Origin: Ardenticatenales bacterium
GTDB taxonomy: Bacteria; Chloroflexota; Anaerolineae; Promineifilales; UBA4811
DNA: 5,875 nucleotides
NCBI GenBank assembly: GCA_030667645.1
Contig: DAOUVM010000172.1
Span: forward strand, 1-5,875
Reading direction: 5' to 3'
Below the pieces are notes generated by a model, which ran no database searches, was not told the origin of the DNA, and worked only from the letters and a program-made list of their open reading frames with translations. Positions 1 through 5,699 of this stretch are shown piece by piece (the first letter of the stretch is position 1; every line of letters begins with the position of its first letter). A program made the position numbers and the translations under genes.

Positions 1-20
1 CCAGGTACAATTCGTTGATC

Positions 21-887
21 ATGGGATCACCACTGCTCTCTGTCGAACAGATTCAGGCCAGATTGACCACCCGGGTCATGGGCCAGCAGATCCACTATTT
101 TGCCTCGGTCGGCTCGACCAACGACGAGGCAAAAAAGCTCGCGGCCGTCGGTGCTGCGGAGGGAACCCTCGTGATCGCCGACGAGCAGACCGCCGGCCGG
201 GGACGGCTGGGTCGGCGTTGGAATGCCCCGCCCAACCTCTGCCTACTGATGTCGCTGGTCTTCCGTCCCTCGTTGCCACCCGACCAGGCCGCGCGCCTCA
301 CTATGCTCTGCAGCATAGCCATCGCCGAGGCCATCCAATCAGAAACCGATCTACGGGTGGGCATCAAATGGCCCAACGATCTCGTCGTTTCTGGACCTCC
401 ATCCTCCGACCCGCGATCCCGCGCGCCCCTCTCGCGAGATCCGGATACAGCGCACCACCGAAAACTCGCTGGGATTCTGACCGAGACCATGGTGGCAGGA
501 ACCGATCTCACCGCTGTCGTTGTAGGCATGGGAGTAAACGTCAACGTAGAACCGGCCGCACTCGGACCTGTGATGATGCCGGCGACCAGCTTGCTGGCAG
601 AGTTGGGGCGGCCAGTGGATCGGGTCTCCCTCTTGCTGGCCACCCTGAAGCAGATCGAATCACGCTACGGGCAAGTGGCGGGTGGGCAGATTCACGACGA
701 CTGGCGTCAGCGGCTGGTGACCCTGGGGCATCAAGTGACGGTGACCGTCTCGGGTGAGCGGCTCTCTGGTGTGGCAGAGGACGTAAACGCGGATGGCGCA
801 TTATCGGTGCGGGATCTGGCAGGGAACTTGCACCTTGTATCGGCAGGAGATGTGGTTTTGCGAACAGGCGCAAGAACGCCGACTTGA
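21..887 (+). CDS. birA: Biotin--[acetyl-CoA-carboxylase] ligase, monofunctional BirA
   Basis: Cytoplasmic enzyme that activates biotin to biotinyl-AMP and attaches it to the lysine of the biotin carrier domain of acetyl-CoA or related carboxylases. Counting from the TTG at 15, visible motifs are SVGSTNDEA at 31-39, the nucleotide/biotin loop GRGRLGRRW at 61-69, KWPNDL at 118-123, KLAGIL at 150-155 and GMGVNVN at 171-177, followed by the small SH3-like C-terminal domain (about 235-285). There is no N-terminal helix-turn-helix, so it is the non-repressor type. About 20 extra hydrophilic residues (Pro, Ser, Arg, Asp) sit between KWPNDL and KLAGIL, where most homologues have a very short loop. 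The reading frame is open to the left edge, with TTG at 15 and ATG at 21 as candidates. I chose the ATG, but a start outside the window is possible. The stop codon overlaps a promoter for the next gene. Identification is secure; the start is not. Confidence 0.95.
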   Translation: MGSPLLSVEQIQARLTTRVMGQQIHYFASVGSTNDEAKKLAAVGAAEGTLVIADEQTAGRGRLGRRWNAPPNLCLLMSLVFRPSLPPDQAARLTMLCSIAIAEAIQSETDLRVGIKWPNDLVVSGPPSSDPRSRAPLSRDPDTAHHRKLAGILTETMVAGTDLTAVVVGMGVNVNVEPAALGPVMMPATSLLAELGRPVDRVSLLLATLKQIESRYGQVAGGQIHDDWRQRLVTLGHQVTVTVSGERLSGVAEDVNADGALSVRDLAGNLHLVSAGDVVLRTGARTPT

Positions 888-912
888 CATACCTGCCAAA
901 TCGCCGTATCAT
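884..912 (+). promoter_or_regulatory. Sigma-70-type promoter for the small membrane protein gene
   Basis: A perfect TTGACA (884-889) and TATCAT (907-912, one mismatch to TATAAT) are separated by exactly 17 bases. The -35 box overlaps the birA stop codon. The start of transcription would fall near 919, leaving a leader of about 140 nt before the ATG at 1059, and the repeat copy at 930-1018 would lie entirely within that leader. No terminator is visible between birA and this promoter. Confidence 0.6.
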
Positions 913-929
913 CAGCCCTGAGTCAGATT

Positions 930-1018
930 AGCACTTGTTGAGGAGTAACTTCCCGTTCTGAATGGTGATTCACGGGAAGAGTGATCACAGAAGGACCAAG
1001 TTGTTTCTGAACAAGCAC
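930..1018 (-). repeat. Copy 1 of a ~90-base inverted repeat in the leader of the small membrane protein gene
   Basis: The reverse complement of this stretch aligns with 2880-2967. Aligned by eye it gives 90 columns, 69 identical, 18 substitutions (15 of them transitions) and three single-base gaps. The best part is 930-976 against 2921-2967: 47 columns without gaps and 42 identical, including perfect runs TGAATCACCATT and AACGGGAAGTTACTCCT. Beyond 930 towards birA the similarity stops. On the + strand this copy also contains GTGATTCAC (965-973), GTGATCAC (981-988) and the arms CTTCCCGT/ACGGGAAG (949-956 and 972-979), but the last pair is not kept in the other copy. I do not recognise the element as a known family. 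Confidence 0.8.
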
Positions 1019-1058
1019 CTGGCATCGTCCTCAGGGTGGCTGGAGGAGGAGATAGACA

Positions 1059-1265
1059 ATGTTGGATTATGACCAGCTTCGTCGCTCAAGCTCAGCGGCG
1101 GAGGAACGAGAGGAAACTCTTGAAGCCAAAGGGGGAGTGGGGAAGGCATGGCACGTCATTTCGCCAGCGCAACGATTCATCCTGGCATTCATGCTGTTCC
1201 TCAACGTTCTCGTATTGGGTTCTCTCTGCCTGTTGGCGCTTGATGTGGTTGCGCTTCCTTTCTAG
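1059..1265 (+). CDS. Small single-span membrane protein, function unknown
   Basis: Protein of 68 residues that I do not recognise. Residues 1-38 are charged and hydrophilic with an acidic patch (EEREETLEAK at 15-24). Residues about 40-62 form one clear hydrophobic segment (ILAFMLFLNVLVLGSLCLLA and following), and the protein ends six residues later. By the positive-inside rule the N-terminus, with Lys and Arg next to the span, is probably cytoplasmic. The ATG is well supported by a strong purine-rich ribosome binding site, GGAGGAGG at 1042-1049, with good spacing, and by a promoter at 884-912. It lies 84 bases before the membrane glycosyltransferase gene and may act with it, but nothing in the sequence proves that. 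Another frame (GTG at 1036) overlaps it but has no such site. Confidence 0.7.
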   Translation: MLDYDQLRRSSSAAEEREETLEAKGGVGKAWHVISPAQRFILAFMLFLNVLVLGSLCLLALDVVALPF

Positions 1266-1349
1266 ACGGTAGCGCTTTCCCGCACATTCAGGCTGGGGCT
1301 GCTCACACTGCGCGGCGCCAGCCCGCCTTGCCGAGTATAACCGCCAACC

Positions 1350-2843
1350 ATGAACACCCGCTGGTTGCCGGCCGATGGTGTCCATCGCTCTCCCTTGTGG
1401 TTGCTCGTCGCGCTGCTGCTCCTCTCCTGCTGTCTGTACCTCTCTGGAATCACCCGCGAAAGCCTGTGGCGTGATGAAGTAGATTCGATTCGTTTCGCAG
1501 CCGAGATTAGGAGGAATCTGTCCGAAAGCGAAACGGCACCGGCCGCGATCCGTGAGTTGGCCGCTTTTCTGACCCGGCCAGGGTGGAATGGGCCGCTCTA
1601 TTTCTGGTCTTTGGAGCCATGGCTCTTGCTGGCTGGGCGGAGCGAACTGGCCTTGCGCCTTCCTTCGACCTTGGCTGGCGTAGTGGTGGTGGCGCTAGCT
1701 CATACGCTGGCCACCCATCTGCTTGGGAGCCTGGCCGGCCGGCTGACAGCACTGCTGGCGGCCGTGAATCCGTACCTGGCCTGGTACGCGGGCGAGGGAA
1801 AGATGTACACCCTCATCACCGCGATGGCGCTGCTGTCCACCTACCTGCTGCTGAAAGCTTGCGCGTCCGCCCGCAAGCGTCTCTGGCTGGGCTATGTTCT
1901 AGTCACTACTCTGCTTTTCTACACCCACATTCTCACACCCCTGCTCTTGCCAGTCCAGGTGGCGCTGGTCCTGCTGCTCTACCGGCGCGCCATTCGCTCC
2001 GTTGCAGCATGGGTCTCGGCCGGACTGCTCACTGTCCCCTACCTCCCGCTCTTCCTGTGGCAGTGGCCCCGGCTTGTTCAACCGGCTGAGACCGGATTTC
2101 CTGTTGTCCCACTGCTGTCCATGGGGCAGCGCTTGGGCGAGGTGTTCAGCCGGGGGATAGTGGGCTGGCCCGCCGGCCTCCCCCTCGTACTGCTGCTGGG
2201 TTCGATGACCGCCGGCGCGCTCCTGGCAAGAAAACCGGTCGTCGTCGGGCTGGTCTGTTGGGTGGGCGCCCCGTTGCTGGCCCTGTGGCTGATCTCATCT
2301 AGCCGGCCGCTGTTCACCGAGCGATACCTGATCTGGACCCTTCCTGCCTGGTTGCTCCTGGCGGCCGCTGGCTTGACAGGCTTGGCACGCCGGGGATGGG
2401 GGGGGCAACTGGCTGCCCTTGCGGGAACAGCCGGGCTGGTAACCGTCGGGTTGATAGGCGTCGGCCATCAGTGGGGAACCCCTGTACGCGCCGATTTTCG
2501 ATCTGCGGCCGCATTTGTGTCCCAGCACCACCAGGCTGGTGATCTGATCGTTTTCCAGATCCCGTATCTGCAAGCCACCTTTGACTACTATGCACCGAAT
2601 CTGGACTACCGGCCCGTCGAGGGACCCTACACCAACCGCGGAGAGTCCGCCGCCGACATCGACGCGTATCTGCACACAGCCATCGGGAGCCGTCCGCGTG
2701 CGTGGCTGGTCCTCTCCGAGGCGCCCATGTGGGACGAGCGCGGGCTGACACTAGACTGGTTTCAAACCCACGGCCGTCCGTTAGACAAGGCTACCCTCAA
2801 CCGGGTTGAGGTCATCCATTGGCAACTGGATGCCGGATCGTGA
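1350..2843 (+). CDS. GT39/ArnT-like (GT-C fold) membrane glycosyltransferase
   Basis: A 497-residue polytopic protein of the PMT/ArnT type, which transfers sugars from polyprenyl-phosphate donors to acceptors on the outer face of the membrane. After the first span (about 15-33) comes WRDE at 40-43, the acidic motif of the first outer loop that is expected to hold the catalytic Asp/Glu. It is followed by GPLYFW (81-86), YAGEGKMY (146-153, the place of the usual E-A-R-x-Y-type motif) and ERYLIW (324-329). I count about 11-12 hydrophobic segments up to residue 372, then a soluble C-terminal domain (about 378-497) starting DFRSAAAFV, as is common in bacterial members. The acceptor cannot be told from sequence. 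No Shine-Dalgarno is visible before the ATG. TATAAC at 1336-1341 would place transcription almost at the start codon, so a leaderless message is possible, though no matching -35 is seen; read-through from the small gene upstream is the alternative. Confidence 0.85.
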   Translation: MNTRWLPADGVHRSPLWLLVALLLLSCCLYLSGITRESLWRDEVDSIRFAAEIRRNLSESETAPAAIRELAAFLTRPGWNGPLYFWSLEPWLLLAGRSELALRLPSTLAGVVVVALAHTLATHLLGSLAGRLTALLAAVNPYLAWYAGEGKMYTLITAMALLSTYLLLKACASARKRLWLGYVLVTTLLFYTHILTPLLLPVQVALVLLLYRRAIRSVAAWVSAGLLTVPYLPLFLWQWPRLVQPAETGFPVVPLLSMGQRLGEVFSRGIVGWPAGLPLVLLLGSMTAGALLARKPVVVGLVCWVGAPLLALWLISSSRPLFTERYLIWTLPAWLLLAAAGLTGLARRGWGGQLAALAGTAGLVTVGLIGVGHQWGTPVRADFRSAAAFVSQHHQAGDLIVFQIPYLQATFDYYAPNLDYRPVEGPYTNRGESAADIDAYLHTAIGSRPRAWLVLSEAPMWDERGLTLDWFQTHGRPLDKATLNRVEVIHWQLDAGS

Positions 2844-2849
2844 CATCTG

Positions 2850-2878
2850 TTGATGGTACCAAGAGTCGATGCTATACT
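2850..2878 (+). promoter_or_regulatory. Extended -10 promoter for the PKD-domain gene
   Basis: TTGATG (2850-2855) and TATACT (2873-2878) are separated by 17 bases, and the -10 box is preceded by TGC, an extended -10. The transcription start would be near 2885, about 210 nt before the likely ATG at 3097. GGTAC (2855-2859) with GTACC (2880-2884) and GAGT (2863-2866) with ACTC (2876-2879) form an interrupted inverted repeat across the -10 region, a possible operator. The promoter directly abuts the repeat copy that begins at 2880. Confidence 0.6.
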
Positions 2879-2879
2879 C

Positions 2880-2967
2880 GTACCTGTCAAAGACAGTTCG
2901 GTTGCTTCCTGACCGCTCCACCCATGAATCACCATTGAAAACGGGAAGTTACTCCTTGACAAGTGCT
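2880..2967 (+). repeat. Copy 2 of the ~90-base inverted repeat, in the leader of the PKD gene
   Basis: Partner of 930-1018 in the opposite orientation; the core is 2921-2967. It begins at the predicted transcription start and its first element is a small hairpin, CTGTC-AAA-GACAG (2884-2896). The aligned bases of copy 1 also form a hairpin, TTGTT-CAGA-AACAA on the minus strand (1014-1001), with the outermost T-A pair replaced by C-G. The rest of the leader (2968-3096) has no gene. It holds a 14-base perfect palindrome at 3024-3037, flanked by GGCAG (3015-3019) and CTGCC (3045-3049), so a strong GC hairpin is possible there. Confidence 0.8.
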
Positions 2968-3096
2968 CGCATTTTGGTTCCTTGCTCTACCTGCGTGACG
3001 CCAGAGCCGCCATCGGCAGATGTCCGGCCGCGGCCGGCACCGCGCTGCCTCCGAGTCAGCGGACTGGTCTGCACGGAAAGGATATGGAGACTATCC

Positions 3097-4113
3097 ATGC
3101 TCAAACCTCGACCTCTGACGATTCTCATCTTGATGAGCGTCATTCTGATCTTGCAGACCGGCCGTAGCTGCGGCACCGCCCTGTCCCGAGCTCACGCCAA
3201 CCAAACTGAACCCAGGGTCTATCTGCCACTAGTTGTCACTCCCTCTCTGGAGGCGGACTTTGCCGCCTCGCCAACCGTGGGCCTGGCACCGCTGACAGTC
3301 GTATTCACCAACACTTCCACCGGAGGCTATACCGCCAGCGGATGGGATTTTGGCGATTCAATGACCAGTACGCTGAGGAACCCAACCCACACCTACTCGA
3401 CGGTCGGGGCGTACACCGTCACCCTGACAGTCAGCACGGCCAGCCTGTCGGACACCCTGACCCGCACCAACTATATTACCCTCACCAACACCCTGCAGAA
3501 CGGCTCCTTCGAAGGCGAGGAGAACTGGACTAATCTTCCTCCGGTTGGCTCCCTCATCAATCAGCAACCCGCTGGATGGACGTTGAGCTGGGTAGAGCCG
3601 GGCGACCCACTGTATGATGGCTCTGTTGACGACACGGCCGAGGGCGTGCCGGAGTGCCGCCACATGAAGTGTGGTGACCACTTGCCCCTTACGGAGTGCC
3701 GCGGCGAGCCCGAGGCGCTAATCCTGGATGGGGAATGGACCTACAAGATATTCCATTTTGGCGCCGCCTTTGGGGCCGAGTTGACGCAGACCATCTCCCC
3801 GATGGCCGCCGGGGTCTCCTGGCGCCTCACTGTCCCCATCCTGCTCGACCTGCACGGCGATACCGATCCCTGGGGGGCCGAGTCGGGCGTTTGGGTCAAC
3901 GGATTCGGCGGGTGGGCCAACGCTGCGACCATGGGCCACCGCATTTGGTATGACCATGTCGTCGAATTCACGCCGGTCGCCGGCCAGGCCGAGATCGTGA
4001 TTCGCGTCAAGGACAAGCATGGGCACAAGGACTTTTTTATTGACAACATCCGGCTAGAGATGGTTGCGAACACCAGTCAGAGCCAGGACTCGGCCCGCGG
4101 GCCACACCGGTGA
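3097..4113 (+). CDS. Secreted protein with PKD domain and beta-rich C-terminal region
   Basis: Protein of 338 residues. Residues 1-34 look like a signal peptide: Lys/Arg near the start, hydrophobic core 7-20, and a plausible cleavage after AHA (32-34). A Tyr-Leu-Pro-Leu-Val stretch follows at 42-46. A PKD domain spans about 52-131, with the family hallmarks LTVVFTNTS (66-74), WDFGD (83-87), HTY (98-100) and GAYTVTLTV (104-112). PKD folds are usually extracellular binding or spacing modules. From NGSFEG (135-140) to the DNIRLE strand (316-321) lies a Trp- and Gly-rich region resembling a carbohydrate-binding jelly-roll, which I cannot assign to a family. It contains an insert with Cys187, His189, Cys192, His195 and Cys201. 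The frame opens at 2869, but that start overlaps the promoter and gives no signal peptide. The ATG at 3097 has GGAG at 3086-3089 upstream and starts a signal peptide. No catalytic motif is visible. Confidence 0.8.
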   Translation: MLKPRPLTILILMSVILILQTGRSCGTALSRAHANQTEPRVYLPLVVTPSLEADFAASPTVGLAPLTVVFTNTSTGGYTASGWDFGDSMTSTLRNPTHTYSTVGAYTVTLTVSTASLSDTLTRTNYITLTNTLQNGSFEGEENWTNLPPVGSLINQQPAGWTLSWVEPGDPLYDGSVDDTAEGVPECRHMKCGDHLPLTECRGEPEALILDGEWTYKIFHFGAAFGAELTQTISPMAAGVSWRLTVPILLDLHGDTDPWGAESGVWVNGFGGWANAATMGHRIWYDHVVEFTPVAGQAEIVIRVKDKHGHKDFFIDNIRLEMVANTSQSQDSARGPHR

Positions 4114-5498
4114 CGATCCCGGATAATGCAGAAATGCTATCCAGACTGACAGACAAAGGCGAGGGACCCCGCACCGCCATCTTGCCAGAGGTGGATGACG
4201 ACTTGCTCGCCGAAACTCTGACGGCGTTTGCCAACTCTGACGGGGGAACACTCCTCGTTGGGCTCGATGCAACCGGGCAACCCACCGGCCGGGTCAGCCC
4301 TGACGAGATGGAAAGCGCGCTGCGGGCCGCGGAAACCCGCTGCCGGCCGCCGATCCACGCCAGTTGGGAACATTCAGAGACCCCCGGCGGTTCGGTGATC
4401 GCGATCCACGTCACCCGCAGCCCCGACCTGCACAGCCTCGTCGACGGCCGCGTTCTTGTCCGGCAAGGAAAGGACAACCGCCCGCTCGGAGGCAAAGAGA
4501 TCCGGCAACTCGCATCCAGCAAGGAAAGCGATAGCTTTGAAGAACAAGAATCCGCCGGCGCCAGCCAATCGGAGGATTGGGATCCCAATGTCCTGGACGA
4601 GTACCTGCAACAACGCCAGGAACGCGGCGCGGCGCGAACCACTGACCTGCAGCAACTCCTCTTCGAGGTCGCGGCCACCACCGCCGACGGGGCGCCGACG
4701 GTCGCCGGAATACTCCTGTTTGGCCGCCGGCCGAAAACCTTCCTGCCCCAGAGCGGCATTGTCTTTGTCAAGTTTGCCGGGACCGAGCCACGCGCTGCCG
4801 ACGGATCAGCCGGCTATGGCCGCCGCGAAGAGATAGACGGGCCGCTCGCCCGCATTGTGGAGCGTGCCTGGAACGTGGTATGGGAGGAGATGAGCGTGGG
4901 CGCCGTGGTGAACGGCCTGGCTCGGGAGGACAAGCTTGCCTACCCGCGCTTTGCGGTTCGGGAGGCTTTGGTCAATGCCGTCTGCCATCGCGATTATCGG
5001 CTGACCGGCCGTCGGGTAGAGATTCGCATGTTCTCCGATCGGCTGGAGGTGATCAGCCCTGGTGGCCTGCCCGGCTATATCACCGTGGACAATATCGTCG
5101 AAGAGCACTTTTCCCGCAACCCCCGCATCGTCAACGGGCTGTTCCAGTGGGGGTACATCGAGGAACTGGGGTTGGGGATCGACCGGATGATTGAGGAAAT
5201 GGTCAACGCGGGCCAGCCGCCCCCCGAATTCAAAGCTACCCCCTACTCTTTTGCCGTAATCCTGAACGCAAAAAAGACCAGCTTTCCCACCTATCGATGG
5301 GCGCGCCAGATGAACGAGCGTCAGGCGCGGGCGTTGGCCTTTGTGCGGGAGAATGGCAGCGTCACCAATCGCGAATATCGGACCCTCGTCCCAACCGTCA
5401 CGGCCGAAACCTTGCGTCTGGACCTCGCCGACCTGGTCAAGAGGGGAGTGCTGCTCAAGATCGGCGCGAAAAAGGGCACCTACTATATCCTGAAATGA
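4110..5498 (+). CDS. AlbA_2 (Schlafen-like) / RecG-like ATPase / winged-helix protein
   Basis: Protein of 462 residues, probably a cytoplasmic nucleic-acid-binding regulator. Residues about 20-135 match the AlbA_2 (Schlafen) pattern: LTAFANSDGGTLLVGLD (37-53), RPPI (79-82), LVDGRVLVRQG (110-120) and the closing EIRQL (130-134). Residues about 195-390 resemble the C-terminal part of the so-called RecG-like GHKL ATPases, with REALVNAVCHRDY (284-296), ISPGGLP (315-321), NPRIVNGLF (337-345) and ELGLGIDRM (352-360). Residues about 402-462 form a winged helix. The usual Glu-x-Lys of the first AlbA_2 strand is not visible (RTAILPEVD at 21-29 instead), so activity of that domain is uncertain. GTG at 4110 overlaps the stop of the PKD gene (GTGA), suggesting translational coupling. 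ATG at 4134 is the alternative, and neither has a clear ribosome binding site. Bacterial members occur as transcription regulators and in defence loci; the role here is unknown. Confidence 0.85.
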   Translation: MTIPDNAEMLSRLTDKGEGPRTAILPEVDDDLLAETLTAFANSDGGTLLVGLDATGQPTGRVSPDEMESALRAAETRCRPPIHASWEHSETPGGSVIAIHVTRSPDLHSLVDGRVLVRQGKDNRPLGGKEIRQLASSKESDSFEEQESAGASQSEDWDPNVLDEYLQQRQERGAARTTDLQQLLFEVAATTADGAPTVAGILLFGRRPKTFLPQSGIVFVKFAGTEPRAADGSAGYGRREEIDGPLARIVERAWNVVWEEMSVGAVVNGLAREDKLAYPRFAVREALVNAVCHRDYRLTGRRVEIRMFSDRLEVISPGGLPGYITVDNIVEEHFSRNPRIVNGLFQWGYIEELGLGIDRMIEEMVNAGQPPPEFKATPYSFAVILNAKKTSFPTYRWARQMNERQARALAFVRENGSVTNREYRTLVPTVTAETLRLDLADLVKRGVLLKIGAKKGTYYILK

Positions 5499-5500
5499 GC

Positions 5501-5537
5501 TTATCCCAGATTTATCCCAAATCCCACTTGGGATAAA
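5501..5537. repeat. TTATCCCA motif cluster with a perfect 10-base inverted repeat
   Basis: TTATCCCA occurs at 5501-5508 and 5512-5519 as direct repeats 11 bases apart, about one helical turn, and once inverted (TGGGATAA) at 5529-5536. A further ATCCCA lies at 5521-5526. The arms TTTATCCCAA (5511-5520) and TTGGGATAAA (5528-5537) are perfect complements with a 7-base loop. The cluster begins two bases after the stop codon of the winged-helix gene. No run of T follows on either strand, so it is not a standard intrinsic terminator. It could be a binding site, an mRNA 3'-end hairpin or a small dispersed repeat. Confidence 0.7.
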
Positions 5538-5633
5538 CCGCGCGGGGGAGAGATGCAGGAAAAGCGGGTAGTCATCCCTTCCGGCAGCACTAAATCGCAC
5601 CAGCCCCATCTTCTCGCCCGCCCGGCCGCGAGA

Positions 5634-5663
5634 TTAGCCACAACCGGCCGGATTGGGTAAAAT
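5634..5663 (+). promoter_or_regulatory. Possible hypA promoter
   Basis: TAAAAT at 5658-5663 has one mismatch to TATAAT and lies 36 bases before the hypA ATG. The best -35 is TTAGCC (5634-5639), 18 bases upstream, and it matches only three of six positions. Apart from the motif cluster at 5501-5537 and this box, I see nothing in the 201-base gap 5499-5699. Confidence 0.3.
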
Positions 5664-5699
5664 GGCCTGGTGTATGCGTGATAACAGAGACCGGACCCC

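Noticed and set aside
949..979. Hairpin CTTCCCGT/ACGGGAAG in the leader of the small membrane protein
   Set aside because: As a conserved RNA stem it fails: in the other repeat copy the left arm has changed at positions that break pairing without compensation. It may still form locally.
962..1072. Short frame of 36 codons in the leader, overlapping the start of the small membrane protein
   Set aside because: No ribosome binding site at useful distance. The equivalent stretch of the other repeat copy shares only a few codons, and the copies differ by frame-breaking single-base gaps.
1291..1323. Possible terminator GGCTGG/CCAGCC after the small membrane protein gene
   Set aside because: The stem is short with a mismatch and a 15-base loop and is not followed by a T run; too weak to call.
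2956..2984. Promoter starting with the TTGACA inside repeat copy 2
   Set aside because: No acceptable -10 box is found 16-18 bases downstream.
2869..3096. Longer start for the PKD protein, adding 76 residues
   Set aside because: The start codon overlaps the -10 box, the extra residues look random and would bury the signal peptide, and the ATG at 3097 has a ribosome binding site.
5501..5537. TTATCCCA motifs as DnaA boxes or a replication origin
   Set aside because: They lack the TTATNCACA ending, no AT-rich unwinding region is near, and no dnaA or dnaN gene is present.
4806..5609. Long minus-strand frame of 267 codons, and another at 4037-4771
   Set aside because: Both are shadows of the AlbA_2/winged-helix gene, whose + strand motifs are clear; neither has a recognisable domain.
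5553..5660. Frame of 35 codons before hypA
   Set aside because: The purine-rich stretch is too close to the ATG, and the residues resemble nothing and look like chance coding.
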